Of a DNA stretch of 64,000 nt, positions 34,104 through 45,043 are shown in pieces. Source of the stretch: Flectonema sp. DT1601. Its lineage: Eukaryota; Euglenozoa; Diplonemea; Diplonemida; Diplonemidae. Below the pieces are notes generated by a model. That model did not search any database, was not told where the DNA came from, and saw nothing but the letters and a program-made list of their open reading frames with translations. The DNA lies in NCBI GenBank assembly GCA_964019425.1, contig OZ025824.1, forward strand, positions 310,001 through 374,000. Direction: 5' to 3'. Position 1 is the stretch's first letter. Each line of letters opens with the position of its first letter. The position numbers and the translations under genes were made by a program.

Positions 34104-36626
34104 CTACTGTTCAATAGCATCGTGTGGTCGCTTACCAGGAGGTTGCAACTGTGTTTGGGTTACGTTAATCAAGTGTTTTTAAATAGATGGCGTAGCTGTA
34201 GAAATAAAATATCACAAACCTTTTCTTCCTCCTCAGATCTGGCTGCACGGGCTTCGCGTGCAACTCTGGCAGCCTCCTCAAGGTCTGGGAGGTTCGCATA
34301 GCGTTCGTTTACAGTACGACGAACACCTGACATCTTAGCGAACGTTGCAATGTTTCCATGATCTTGTTCAAATGTTGTCCAAGTTTCAAAGAATTCGTCT
34401 GCAATAGCTGATTTACGTGGATCAATGTACTGAGATGAGTGTTCAAAGAGGCAGCGTGCTCTGTCGACTTCTCCAAGCTTCTTTTCTAATTCAATATATT
34501 CAAGACAGAACGGAAGAACCATTTTATTTGGGAGGGTGCTGACCGCCTTGTCGTAAACTTCACGAGAGCGAGTGATTTCAAAAAACTTCTTAGCGGTTCT
34601 GATATATCCATGGAGGAGTTCAGGAAGTTCATCTTGTTCAACCTTTTCAAGAGCCCGATCGTATATTGCGAGGCAGTGTCTAGCAAGACCAAACCTCTCC
34701 TCGAAATGAATATACATTTTATAAAACCTCATTGCAAACTTCTTTGGTACCTTTGCAACGCATTGCTCAAGGAGGTCTCTCGTTCTCTCAACCTTTCCTC
34801 CTTTAAATCTTCTTACAAAGCAATCAATATATTCAACCCACACGTCATGCACTAACGGCCATTGAAATAAAGCAATTCCCTGTTGGTATATCTTAAAGGC
34901 TTCTTCCCATTCATTTTTCTCTTTCAGAAGGGAGGCGTAGTTCAATACAATTTTTGGAGTCACCACTTTCAGATAAACCATTCTGTCATAGACACGTTTT
35001 GTTGACTGTGTGTTGTTATTAATTTATTGTGACTACGATTAGTAAAAGTAAAATATCATAAATACAAACCTGAAGTGTACACAAAGACTCATTAAGATCA
35101 GCGTACAGAGTCCACAGTTTTACAGATCTCCACACACGTCCTTGAACTTGTTCATCAGCATTCTTCCAGGACCCCTGTCCTGAGAAATTAGTAGCCGTGG
35201 CGACACGCAAATGATCAAGCGCTCTGCGATACTTGTGATGACGAACTTCCATTTCAGCGTATTCACACCAGACGGATGCCAACTCATCAATCGACTTGAA
35301 TGGGGTTTGAACTGCTTTTTCAAAAACGCTTCTGGCAGCGCGAAGCTCCTTTTTATCTTCGTAAAAGTGTGCAAACCCAGTCCATAGAGAATGTGGTTTC
35401 CCAAGTGCTTTCGGTATTTCAACAGTTTTAACAGCGTCAGTGTAGGTTCGAATTACCATCTCTGGATTTGATTTGAAGATCGCAACACGTTTGTGCCATT
35501 CGTGGACGTTGTGAGGATTCTGTCTCAGTACCACGGTGTTCAGTAATTCTGGTCTTCTTCCCAGAAGATGTTGTAATCTCTCAAGACGATAATCAACTTC
35601 TTCTGATAGATCCATCGAAGACCCGGTTACGGATATTAACGCAGTTGTGTATGAGTCAAAGTCTTTACGTGGTGCTTCTGGGTTCGATTCCAACTCATCC
35701 ATTTTTGCAGTGAGAAGGGACTCTTCGAACTGAGTGTAGCTATCGAATACTTGACTGAAATCTTTTACAGTACTAACTGAAGAAATACCTTCCTCATAAA
35801 TAGAACGAGCCTTGTCGAATAGACCGCATCGGATGCTGTGATCGGCTAAGGCACACCATAGCTGACCAACTTCACTTGGAAATTTCTTTATACCACTTCG
35901 GATGACCTTATCGATTGTTAAATTAGAATCTTCGAGTATGAGATCGCTACCTAACTTACTCATTAGGTGACAAAGCTCTACCCACATTTCATGTCTTGTT
36001 CTACCCTTGACTGATACAAAGCTTGAGTCGTTCAAAGCGTTAATCATCGTATTGACGATTATATTGTTCCACTTTGAGTGTTGTTGTTTTTTTAAATATA
36101 ACACAAAGTCTTCTACGAGGAAAGGTTCCAGCTGGAGGTACCTTTTCCATAATCGACAAGCAGTCTCAACTGGTAGATAATCTTCTCTTAAAAAGATCAT
36201 TGCGACTTTCCATATTTTATCATGTTGAGTTATAGGAAGGGATTGTAAGGCTCGGTCGATAACTCTGCGGGTTTGAGATATCTTTCGTTGAGCAATCAGA
36301 AAAGTGATGTATTCTATCCAAATACGTGGCATCTTTCCCATGTAGACAAGCGAACGTTCAAAGATATTATTGACGTTCTCCCATGCTATATTATCTAACG
36401 GTCTATCTCTTACTTGAAGAATGCGTTCAGTGATGTACTGAAACCAAATTTTATAACAACTTGGTAAGAATTGCAAGCATCTTTCGTACAGCTGATTCTT
36501 TGATCTCGCTTCTGCTGAAGATTTGTATTGCAAATACTTCCACCAGTGTCGCAATGAGTGTGGTTCTTTCTTTATGTCACTCTCAAACTCCATTTCCGTT
36601 ACTAGAGTACCCGCCTCGGTAGACAT
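34104..36626 (-). CDS. SYF1: Pre-mRNA-splicing factor SYF1 / XAB2
   Basis: HAT-repeat scaffold protein of the NineTeen (Prp19-associated) complex, acting in the spliceosome in the nucleus. Three exons: 36626-35070, 35005-34220 and 34148-34104, with introns of 64 and 71 bp (donors GTTTGTA and GTTTGTG, acceptors ACACAG). The spliced protein is about 795 aa, near the usual ~850. Typical Syf1 features include the N-terminal SLRHWWKYLQYK, then IWIEYITFLIAQRKISQTRRVIDRAL, and after the first intron STKRVYDRMVYLKVVTPKIVLNYA continuing into HAT repeats (VWVEYIDCFVRRF, YIELEKKLGEVDRARCLFEH). The last exon, LQPPGKRPHDAIEQ, is my choice. Reading on through the second donor would instead give a short alternative end, since 24 nt further is also in frame. 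The ATG at 36626 matches the family N-terminus. Confidence 0.93.
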
Positions 36627-37465
36627 TTTGTAATACGCTGGCCCCTGAACCTGACTAAGAAAGATTGTACATTCGAAGTAATTGTTCTTAAATTATTATT
36701 CTCTCTCTTGGTACGATTTGATTATTCTAGGTTCTGGCTCTCAAATTTCACTTCCGTTGTCTGGAAAAAAAAAAAAGAAGAAAAAAAAGGATTTTACTCT
36801 ACGAATATCATGAAGAACTTTTGAGGAAACGGAGCAACATTCGTTTTGTTCCATTACTTCCCTTTGGGTGTTTGTTTTTCTCGTTCGTGCTTTAAAAATC
36901 TTTTTTTTTTATTAATTTTTTTCCGTTTGGGGAAGGGAACTAAGGGTAGAGAACTACATAACCACCCTCTATGTGGACTGGTTTTTAGTTCTCTCTTTTT
37001 CGTTCTTTTTTTTTTTTTGAAACAATCTAAAACGTGTACGCAGGAGTGAATCTTTCTACGGCCATACTCTCATTACTAAAGAGTTAACTCTACAGAAAAG
37101 AAAGCGGTCATCAGATTCTTTTTCAATTATCCTAAAAGCAAGATACAATTATATCAGGTTCAGGGAATCGAACTGGGCTGAGGATTTTGGGATTCGCTCG
37201 CTTTTTCTATTTGACTGAATGTCAGTTATTCAAAATTTCATAAAGGTTTACTCAAAACCGATTATGTGTAAGTATCGAGTTGTAAATTATTAATATCTAC
37301 CACTCGATACTAAAAGGAGATTGATTGAGAATGGAAAACGACAGATTCTAATCAAAACTTGTCGTAAATCCTTTTTTTTTTTTTTTTTTTTCAAGCAAGA
37401 GTTGGTTTACGTAAAGGAAATTTCTTTTTTGTAATATTTTCGCAATAAGTGGATGAATTACTTCA
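36627..37465. other. Spacer between SYF1 start and CKS-B stop
   Basis: About 840 bp holding the SYF1 upstream region and the CKS-B 3' region. It has T-runs at 36900-36909, 37007-37018 and 37372-37391. A GGAATCGAAC stretch (37164-37173) resembles a tRNA B-box on the minus strand but does not fold as a tRNA. No gene is seen. Confidence 0.65.
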
Positions 37466-37857
37466 TTAATATCCGACGTGAGGTTGAGCAGCTGGTTTTG
37501 CTCTGCGAAAGCACAAGACGTGCATCTCTGGAGTGTGTACCATGTAGTGTTCCCATCCTAGACTTTGCTGAACTCCAATACCTCTCCATTCTGCTTCAGA
37601 CATAATTCTGTTTGGTACTAATCTCTTCAACTCTTTTGGAAGAATAACATGACGATATTCGTGAGTGTCATCACAGTACTTCTCTGAGTATCTAATGCGC
37701 TCTCTGTAGGCAGCGATGAGTTGCTTTTCCTGTTTTTTTTGTTTTGATATTAACGATTATTGACTGCCAATGAAAGAACATTCATCATTCAAAGAAGGAT
37801 ACATACTTTATTACCCCGAGCTACCACTCCTTGATCCAACATCATTTGAACAGTCAT
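37466..37857 (-). CDS. CKS1: CKS-B: cyclin-dependent kinase regulatory subunit, second copy
   Basis: Small Cdk-binding, phosphate-sensing adaptor of the cell cycle. Two exons, 37857-37807 and 37729-37466 (intron 77 bp, GTATGT..CAG), give 104 aa. Exon 1 encodes [17 protein letters not shown]; exon 2 encodes the whole CKS fold ([45 protein letters not shown]). The anion-pocket residues (Arg, Arg, Ser, Trp, Arg) are present. The hinge reads HTPEMH instead of the usual HxPEPH. The C-terminal tail QPHVGY differs from CKS-A. Exon 2 is almost identical in DNA to CKS-A exon 2 (one silent difference in 245 bp) while exon 1 and the introns have diverged. The exon 1 start is a prediction from splice signals and similarity to CKS-A. 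Confidence 0.85.
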
Positions 37858-38185
37858 GTTGCTGTTGGAGAATGACTTGTGAAGTTACACTAAAGTTACG
37901 TAAGAAACATCTCATCGCAAAACAACAATCATTCCATCACATCAAAAGGTTCATTGCTTGAAATACCTGCTTTAAAGAATAACAAAATCATTCCGACGGT
38001 ACTTTTAATTAGAAGTAAAGTCTAAATTGAAACCAACGAGCGGCTTCTAACAAAATGGAGTAATAAATTATGAGGTTTGAGGAGGTAGAATACTTTTAAA
38101 AAGGGAAAAAGGGGAGGGCTCTAAAGGGGTTTCTATCGCCTATAACAGCTGTGGGATAACTTCTTATTTTTATGACCTATCCGAT
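37858..38185. other. Spacer between the two CKS genes
   Basis: About 330 bp holding the presumed CKS-B promoter and CKS-A 3' region. There are no repeats and no gene. An AAAAAGGGAAAAAGGGGAGGG purine stretch lies near 38098-38117. Confidence 0.6.
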
Positions 38186-38597
38186 TTACGGATATGCAGC
38201 TCTAAATCCGGCACGTGGGGCAGCAGCTGGTTTTGCTCTGCGAAAGCACAAGACGTGCATCTCTGGAGTGTGTACCATGTAGTGTTCCCATCCTAGACTT
38301 TGCTGAACTCCAATACCTCTCCATTCTGCTTCAGACATAATTCTGTTTGGTACTAATCTCTTCAACTCTTTTGGAAGAATAACATGACGATATTCGTGAG
38401 TATCATCACAGTACTTCTCTGAGTATCTAATGCGCTCTCTGTAGGCAGCGATGAGTTGCTTTTCCTGTTTTTTTTTTTTTAATTATTTCGCAAATTCTGA
38501 TTCTAATTTTTAGCAAAAATGTTTTTCGTAATAACAAAAAAATTCAAACCTTAGGTCCACGAGGCATGACGTCCATCATAGAAGCGGCACTTGTCAT
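38186..38597 (-). CDS. CKS1: CKS-A: cyclin-dependent kinase regulatory subunit, first copy
   Basis: Two exons, 38597-38550 and 38464-38186 (intron 85 bp, GTTTGA..CAG), give 108 aa. The start at 38597 gives [16 protein letters not shown], parallel to CKS-B exon 1; internal ATGs at 38579 and 38576 are alternatives. Exon 2 encodes the complete CKS domain with [15 protein letters not shown], the MSEAEW helix and LCFRR, and the same altered hinge HTPEMH. The C-terminal tail [13 protein letters not shown] is longer than in CKS-B and other CKS proteins I know. It is the upstream member of a head-to-tail pair. Confidence 0.9.
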
Positions 38598-39616
38598 TAT
38601 TAAAGTAAGTTTTGTAAAAGTAATCTGTTGGAGAAATACAACAAATAAAAAACACATATTCAGATAACCCAGAGTACCAGTTAACCTCATTCGACTGTTT
38701 TTGAAGACGTTCCTACTAATCTTCAGAGAGAAGATCAGAAAGAAACGACTTGCCGCAGATGAAGTACCAAGATAAAATAATTTCGCAACACGGCAGAGAG
38801 TGTGACAATAGATAAGCAGAGAAAATAATTCGCACACATTTTCAAGCGCAAATTCACAACAAAAAAAAAAAAAATGCAGCAGACTTCACAAAGATGTAAT
38901 CGAGTGAAGTACTACGCGGGACCGCCGGGATCAGAAAAGCTTCACTAGAATGTAATCTGAGTGAATAACTGCCCTGCGGTGCCATTTGTATATTGCAAAT
39001 GTATTCTGATCGCGTCAAGAGAGGTGATCGGAAAAAAAAGAAAATATAAAAAGGGAAATACTTCAGTCCTATTGACCAAAAGACGTTATCGAATAGCAAG
39101 AGATGCCCAATCAGGATCAGTGAAACAACACCACAACAGATTAGGTCATAATTATGAACATAATTGAACTCTACTTGCAAAATGTTACCACAACAATATT
39201 TTAAAAAAAGAAACTTTAATACTTACGTAGTATATAACCATAAGTTAAGTTGGTATAAAATAGTTATCAGTTGAGGAGTTTATGGTTTTAAAAAAAAAAA
39301 AAAAGTGAAATCATTTAAATAAATTGTTCTGGCAAAAAAAAATAAAAAGAGAAAAATGATCCGTGAAAGTGGTAACAACTTTTAAGTGTATTAAAAAATA
39401 TATGTAGTAATTAATACGAAATGCATAATTTTAAATAATATCTAAAGCACCAACAGAATTAACAACCCCTACAAACACTCAACAGCTGGTTAAGTGGCAA
39501 AGTGCCATTCCCTCGCTATAATCTACTCCCTCTTAGCTGTCCAAGGAAACAAATGAGGTAAAATAGAACATCTTTTGCGCACATTTTAAGCGCAAAAAAA
39601 ACAAAACAAGAAACAG
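38598..39616. other. Spacer upstream of CKS-A
   Basis: About 1 kb with no supported gene. The open frame of CKS-A exon 1 continues upstream to about 38837, but the residues look like translated non-coding DNA. Small A-runs occur at 38862-38873 and 39290-39304. Confidence 0.6.
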
Positions 39617-40675
39617 CTACAAGAAAGGCATTTGAGTGAAGTACTGTTCTGCAGTACCATTAAAGATTGCTGCAGCAAGGAATTCACAATCGCTTTTCTG
39701 ATCACCCCAATTGTAATTAATGTACACGGCAGGGGGTGGGGGGCATCCAATGCAAGGTTCAGTAATTTCAATAAAATCAATGTCACTCGCGTTGATATCT
39801 TTCACGGTACAATTCTTAATATGTTCCTTTTCAGAACTAGACAATCTGACATCACCTTCTTGTGCAATGATTGTATCACCTGCAGTCTTCCAAAGAAAAG
39901 GATTGCCCGTTGACTCTTCCCAATTTAATAAATCTTTACTTCTAACCATATCCTCAGCGTAAACTTTATAAGGTTCGTTACTCCATGTTCTTAAGTAAAT
40001 CATGTACCAATACTGTGTGGATGGAAGGTACCAAATAGCTGGACAAGCAGAGTAATATTTCTTTGTGTAGATGTACTGAGAAGGATCTAAAAACTGCCAT
40101 CCCTCGTTTGGAGTGTCAGAGTATGTGATTGCGAATCCTATGGTAAAACCATGTCCAACTATTTTTGGTGGGCTGCCCAGTTCTATTGGCATCACGAAAA
40201 CTTTTGTTCCGTTGATCTCTCCTGGCCAAACATCATTGTTGAAGGAACGAATTGATGTTTCAGTTCCATTTGGAAATGATACAGCGAGAGATGTTGACCA
40301 ATTTACTAAATCATCAGACCAGAAGACTTGAATGTGATTACCACCACCACTGACTGGCTTATCAGTACCAAATACATAAACAGTACTCCCAACAGTTAAA
40401 GCGCTACCAAACTGGTAGTTGATACCAAAACCAGAACTTACATTTCCATTTGCGACGTCTCTAATTCTTAAATAAGGTTTTCTTCCAGGATTCGTATTAT
40501 TTTTATACTGAGAATGAATCGATTCCAGTCTCATTAATCTTCCCCAGAGGATGAAAGGCGTTGTTTCTACGACTCCAACATCAACAGTTCCCTTTTTAAC
40601 CATCCCATGAATAGGTTCTTCTGACAATACTCCCACACATAATACAGACAGCAGGATAATTACGGACAATTTCAT
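39617..40675 (-). CDS. Secreted five-bladed beta-propeller (GH43/GH32-like) protein
   Basis: 352 aa from the ATG at 40675, chosen because it starts a clear signal peptide (MKLSVIILLSVLCVGVLS); an in-frame ATG 69 bp upstream would put a second hydrophobic stretch before it. The sequence fits the arabinanase/levansucrase/invertase-type propeller superfamily: repeated SDDLVNWS and RSKDLLNWEES turns, LRIRDVANG, GFAITYSD and a C-terminal VYINYNWGDQKSDCEFLAAAIFNGT. The protein is probably secreted and glycosylated (several N-x-S/T sites) and may act on extracellular sugars. I cannot assign the catalytic acids or substrate, so it could also be a non-enzymatic sugar-binding relative. No introns are needed. 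Confidence 0.7.
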   Translation of the reverse strand: MKLSVIILLSVLCVGVLSEEPIHGMVKKGTVDVGVVETTPFILWGRLMRLESIHSQYKNNTNPGRKPYLRIRDVANGNVSSGFGINYQFGSALTVGSTVYVFGTDKPVSGGGNHIQVFWSDDLVNWSTSLAVSFPNGTETSIRSFNNDVWPGEINGTKVFVMPIELGSPPKIVGHGFTIGFAITYSDTPNEGWQFLDPSQYIYTKKYYSACPAIWYLPSTQYWYMIYLRTWSNEPYKVYAEDMVRSKDLLNWEESTGNPFLWKTAGDTIIAQEGDVRLSSSEKEHIKNCTVKDINASDIDFIEITEPCIGCPPPPAVYINYNWGDQKSDCEFLAAAIFNGTAEQYFTQMPFL

Positions 40676-41055
40676 ATTTTTTTTTGAAAACATCCTTAAA
40701 AGAAATATAACTAATAATAATAAAACAATACGCAATCTACTCATAAAATAAAATCAAATCACAGAATACAACAACCAAGAGTACAACAAAAATCAATAAC
40801 AAGATGGAGGGTGGGATATTCATCAGATGTTAATTCCCAACTCATCATTTATGATTACTACAAACAACAGATTGAAAGGGGAAATGGGAGACAGGAGGGA
40901 GAAAAAAAACAACGGGAGGGAGAATAGCACCGCCAAGTCTTTTTAAAAAGCAGCGGCAAGAAAATAAAATAAGAACCAGAAGAATAAATAACAGATTGTA
41001 CGGGTGGCCTACACCCGACGTACAGGAAATACAAAAAGAGGAACAAGGTGAATAC
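40676..41055. other. Spacer upstream of the propeller gene
   Basis: About 380 bp without a supported gene; contains purine-rich DNA (GAGGGAGAAAA type) around 40880-40925. Confidence 0.6.
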
Positions 41056-42894
41056 TTAAGGAAGCACACGGTACGGAGAAGCGAAAGACTCTGTAGGAAC
41101 TACTGAAGGGATAACACCACGAGGTGACGGAAGGTTTGCTCTCCCAGTAGTTGTGTGAAACGTTTGGTGATCAGTTCTGAGTCTTGCTTCCTCTGCTTCC
41201 AAGTTATCCCGAGCAGCGCGGAGTCTCACTTCTTGATCAAGTAAAGGCATCTCTTCAGTTCTGGTTCTGTCACACTTCGCTAATAACTCCGCCTTCTCAG
41301 TTTCAAGTGCCAGAACTGCTTGACTCTGTGATTCTACTGCCCTCGAAGATGCATCTTCTGAAACCTTTCTCTGATTAACTCGTTCCCTGCAAATTAGCAA
41401 TTCGTGGTCTTCACTCTCCTTCTTTGCTGCTTGTCTGATGCAGTCATCCCTTGCCTGGATATGAACAACTCCGCATTCTCTTTCCCTCTCTTGAGCTCTG
41501 ACAAGTTCTTGTTCTGCTACAGTCAAACGGTCGTGTGATAATCTGGTGTCAGTCTGAGCAGTTTCAAGAGTCACAGTGGCTGAGGTAACATTTGCTTCAG
41601 CTGAAATAGCGTCTGCACCTGCCTGGGCTTCCAACTCCTGTCGCTTTGCAACTTCCCCCTGCGCTTCTTCGAGAAGTCTCATAATCTCCTGAAGCCTTGC
41701 TTGGGCCCTGGCAGTCTCTTCAGCAGCCATCCTCTTTCTAATGTTTGCAGTCTCAGCAGCCTGTTGTGCCTCAGCAAGAGCAGCAACCTGAATAGCTTCT
41801 CTCTCCCTCGCAGCAATTAGCTCAGCAGCGTGTTGTGTTAATGATTGTCTCGCTCTTTCAGTTTCTTGTCCAGCTGCTTCTAAGACGGCCAGAGCATCGC
41901 GTTCTCTATTCTGAGCAACTGACACCTCAGCAGATTGAACAGCAACCTTCTCCTCCTGAAGAGCTGCGTCAGCCATCGCCTTTGCAACAGCTGACCTCGC
42001 TTCGGATTCCTTCTCTCTCAAGACTTCGAGAGTCTTCTGAGATGCACTGATCGAGTCATCCTGTCTCTTTAGTAACCAGTAGTCTCTAGATCTGTAGTAA
42101 AGTGAGTCCAGTACTGTAGGATAGATTTCACAAAACCTTTGGAACTTGTCAAAGGAAACAACTGGCTCATGGAGAGATGTCTTTTCAAAGAGATCGTCAG
42201 CGTACTCCGAAAGCTGCACGCGGAGGAATCCTGCGATCCAATCCGCTTTGGCGATGGCCCGTTGACGAGTCGCATCGAGTTCATCGAAAACAATTCGAAC
42301 CTTCTCAATGTGTGAAGCCTCACCAACTACTTCAATTGGAGCAATAACTTGATGAATTGGAAGAACAGGTCCAAGAGCTGGTGATACTGATGGCATACCA
42401 AACGCTCCTCCAATTGATGGAGGGGGTACGTACGTGTCTATTGGTAATGGAATTGGACTAGCACTCATCACCGCAGGTAAAAGTGCAGGTGACACTGATC
42501 CAATATGTGGAAGAATCGGAGCAGGAACAGGTGGTACTGGTACTGCAAGTGGGATAACAGCCACAGGAGCCTTTATTGGAGGAGGTATCTTTGACTGCAC
42601 TTCTTTGTGCCATTGAGTTTCACGTTGGAATACATAAACTTGACTGTAGTCCTGGAGCTGGTTCTCGTTGATAAGATCTACCCACAGCTCTACGCGGTCA
42701 TCAAAAGTCTGCATTCGATGTGCTGCAAAAGGAGAGGCTGGAACTCCAGCAGGTCTGCGTAGGTTGGCTTCACCTCCAAAGATTCCCTCAACCCGATCTC
42801 TTAATTCGTTCATCGTTGGAAGCATCGGGAAATCTAATTCGTAGTTTACCTTGTTGCCGAAAAGATCAGCAGCAGTTAGGATGGTGAAAACCAT
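41056..42894 (-). CDS. 612-aa coiled-coil protein with pseudo-EF-hand region
   Basis: Single exon. Layout: a folded N-terminal domain (about 1-105; ELDFPMLPTMNELRDRVEGIFG, then an AAHRMQTFDDRVELWVDL segment), a Pro/Ala/Val-rich linker (about 105-190), a helical region resembling a degenerate EF-hand pair (VRIVFDELDATRQRAIAKAD onward, about 200-265), a long Ala/Glu/Arg coiled coil (about 275-565) and a short Ser/Pro tail. There is no signal peptide or membrane segment. The order of N-domain, EF-like region and coiled coil recalls flagellar or cytoskeletal structural proteins of protists, but I do not recognise the family and give no function. ATG at 42894. Confidence 0.75.
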   Translation of the reverse strand: MVFTILTAADLFGNKVNYELDFPMLPTMNELRDRVEGIFGGEANLRRPAGVPASPFAAHRMQTFDDRVELWVDLINENQLQDYSQVYVFQRETQWHKEVQSKIPPPIKAPVAVIPLAVPVPPVPAPILPHIGSVSPALLPAVMSASPIPLPIDTYVPPPSIGGAFGMPSVSPALGPVLPIHQVIAPIEVVGEASHIEKVRIVFDELDATRQRAIAKADWIAGFLRVQLSEYADDLFEKTSLHEPVVSFDKFQRFCEIYPTVLDSLYYRSRDYWLLKRQDDSISASQKTLEVLREKESEARSAVAKAMADAALQEEKVAVQSAEVSVAQNRERDALAVLEAAGQETERARQSLTQHAAELIAAREREAIQVAALAEAQQAAETANIRKRMAAEETARAQARLQEIMRLLEEAQGEVAKRQELEAQAGADAISAEANVTSATVTLETAQTDTRLSHDRLTVAEQELVRAQERERECGVVHIQARDDCIRQAAKKESEDHELLICRERVNQRKVSEDASSRAVESQSQAVLALETEKAELLAKCDRTRTEEMPLLDQEVRLRAARDNLEAEEARLRTDHQTFHTTTGRANLPSPRGVIPSVVPTESFASPYRVLP

Positions 42895-43264
42895 ATTTAC
42901 TCTTTTTGTTTATAAAGGGACGGAAATCCTGGAGAGAAAATACAACGGTAACACTACTACGAACTCAGCTTTGAATTATATTTCTTCATGTTTGATTAAT
43001 CAGCGAAGCCTTTAGAAGAAGGAGAGTGTGATTGGAAAAGTAATATTCACAAACAGAGAGCCGACTGACTGAACACAAACAAACAAAAAATAAACAACAA
43101 AAAAAAAAAAAAAAAAAAAAAAAAATGGGAAAATAAATATAAAAAAAATAGAACGAGAAAATAGAAACCGAACAAAAGAAACTAAAGTTGAGACTGTGAA
43201 TTGATTAAGAAGAGCAATTCACCAAAAAAAAATAAATGATGAGATGCTGTCTCAGGAAAGACAC

Positions 43265-43298
<34 letters not shown>

Positions 43299-44297
43299 AA
43301 GATGACTTTGGAAGGTATTCGCCAACCAACGCCACGTGATGATTCCAACACGAACAACACCTTTCAAAAACCCTCCACACACTTTTAGGAAAGGGATTTC
43401 TAGTATGAAAAAAAAAACACTCCTGTCAGACACAGTCAGTTGACCATAAACTGTAAGGTAGTTGGTATTGATATTCACAACTTTAAATAAAATAACAAAA
43501 AGGAATCCAAAAAAAAAAAAAAAAAAAAAAAAATTTCATCATTAACTCCCAATAGACTAATCACCTCCTTGACAGTAATAAAAAGTTTACGAGGTGAGAC
43601 AAGAGAGTTTAAGAATAGTGGGCTACCTTAATTAAGGTTTTAGGAAAGCCGGAATCTAAAATGATAATCGACGTTAATCAGATCCAATACACAAAAAAGG
43701 ATATTTTAATAAAAGGGGAAAGTGGTCAGTCAAGTTAAGAAAAAAAACGAACACAACTTCGAGTGCAAACGAATGATCGAAGAACTCCCTTTTCTTCCTT
43801 CAATAACCTAACATGAATATTTAAATTTAGAAAAAAAAAAAAAGGCTACAATTACATTATTAACTACCGACTGACCAAAGAAGAGGGAAAAGGTAAAAGA
43901 CAGCAACACATCTATTTCACTAACCTTATTATTATTATTATTATTACTATTATTATTTTTTTTATTTTTTTTTTATAAATCTTTTTACTGTTAAGCACCA
44001 TACCCAGTTAAGATAAACTTTCTGGAGAATTGCACAAGATCAGGTGGCACATGCACCTCACGCGATTCGCATACTATTCAAGACCCTACCTAGTAAGTGG
44101 AAAAAAAAAAAAAAAAAAGAAGAAGAAGAAAAAAAACAGCAGTATTTATGCAATAGATTTATTTTGTATTATTATTTTTTTTTTTTTTTTTATAAAAAAA
44201 AAAGAAAATCACAAGTTTCTTGAAGTGTTAATGAAAAAAAATAGTTATTTATTTTATCGAAGTCAAACTTTTTTTAGTAGAATAAATAATTGACCGT

Positions 44298-44337
<40 letters not shown>

Positions 44338-44401
44338 GACGACGTAGTTTTTTCTGACGTTCAACCACAACACTTGGTATAATTAATTAATTATTATTAT
44401 T
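42895..44401. other. Homopolymer-rich spacer left of the MITE
   Basis: About 1.5 kb without a gene. It has very long A-runs (43099-43125, 43264-43292, 43509-43533, 44101-44118 and 44307-44334), T-runs near 43958-43976 and 44171-44190, and TTA/ATT microsatellites at 43927-43956. Confidence 0.7.
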
Positions 44402-45043
44402 CATAGATGGAAGTGCCCTCCAAATTTGGAGGGCGCCTGGTGAAAATCAGCCACAAAAATTTGTAGGGCCAAAATAGGGCCATTGTAGGGCCAAAATAGG
44501 GCGCTGGAGGGCGCGTAGGGCGCTTTTTTAATTAAATTTAATATAATGCCGAGCTCATTTTGACACACCCCTGCCCTCAGCGAGGGTCGAATCGCATCTT
44601 ATTGGAACGCACTCTCCTTCCTCGAATCCCTCCATATTCGACTCGGTGCATTCTGCGGGCTAATCAGCTCCTTGTAGATCTGGGAGGATGCATCGTCCAC
44701 TGAAATGAGTTTCAGCTTCAGGGATTGCAGCAGGCTCCGGAAGCTCTCAAGGAGTGGCCCATTGTTTTTGCCATTGTTGACCTCCGAACCATGACCTGGA
44801 GGTCTCGGGTTCGAACCCCGTGACACCCTTTTTTCTCTTTTTCGAAAGACTGCCAAGCATGTCAAAATTTTTTTTTGGCTTTTGCGTCAAAATACTTGTG
44901 CGTCAGTGTAAGTCCCTGTCAATTTAGCTGTCTTACAGTAATAAAAAAGGTAAAAAAAAGCGCCCTCCAAAATAATATTTATATTAAAAGCGCCCTACAA
45001 GCGCCCTACACGCCCTCCAAATTGTAGGGCACTTCCATCTATG
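44402..45043. mobile_element. MITE-like non-autonomous DNA transposon, 642 bp
   Basis: Terminal inverted repeats of 33-34 bp: the left end begins CATAGATGGAAGTGCCCTCC and the right end, read backwards, begins CATAGATGGAAGTGCCCTAC; the two differ by one mismatch and one gap. Inside both ends lie several subterminal TAGGGCGC/GCGCCCTA motifs (44465-44525 and 44959-45020), the sort of array transposases bind. Both flanks are ATT microsatellite, so the target-site duplication cannot be read. No transposase is encoded. Superfamily not assigned. The core carries a tRNA-like segment. The near-perfect ends suggest a fairly young insertion. Confidence 0.82.
44786..44835 (+). other. tRNA-like 3' half inside the MITE
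   Basis: GGTTCGAACCC (44808-44818) is a perfect pol III B-box/T-loop. It is preceded by a 7-bp inverted repeat (GACCTCC..GGAGGTC) and followed by a TTTTTT run that could terminate pol III transcription. The matching 5' acceptor strand of a tRNA is absent, so this is a fragment or mimic and not a working tRNA gene. A possible A-box-like TGGCCCATTG lies near 44755. The minus-strand translation gives the SRGSNPRPPG string typical of tRNA-derived repeats. Confidence 0.5.

Noticed and set aside
37164-37173. Possible tRNA on the minus strand (B-box-like GTTCGATTCC)
   Set aside because: T-stem bases do not pair and no acceptor or anticodon stem can be formed.
38598-38837. Upstream in-frame extension of CKS-A exon 1
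   Set aside because: Residues upstream of MTSAAS are hydrophobic and unlike any CKS; CKS-B also begins with MT at the matching place.
44599-44865. 88-codon minus-strand open frame inside the MITE
   Set aside because: Its SRGSNPRPPG string is the usual false translation of tRNA-like repeats; no transposase features.
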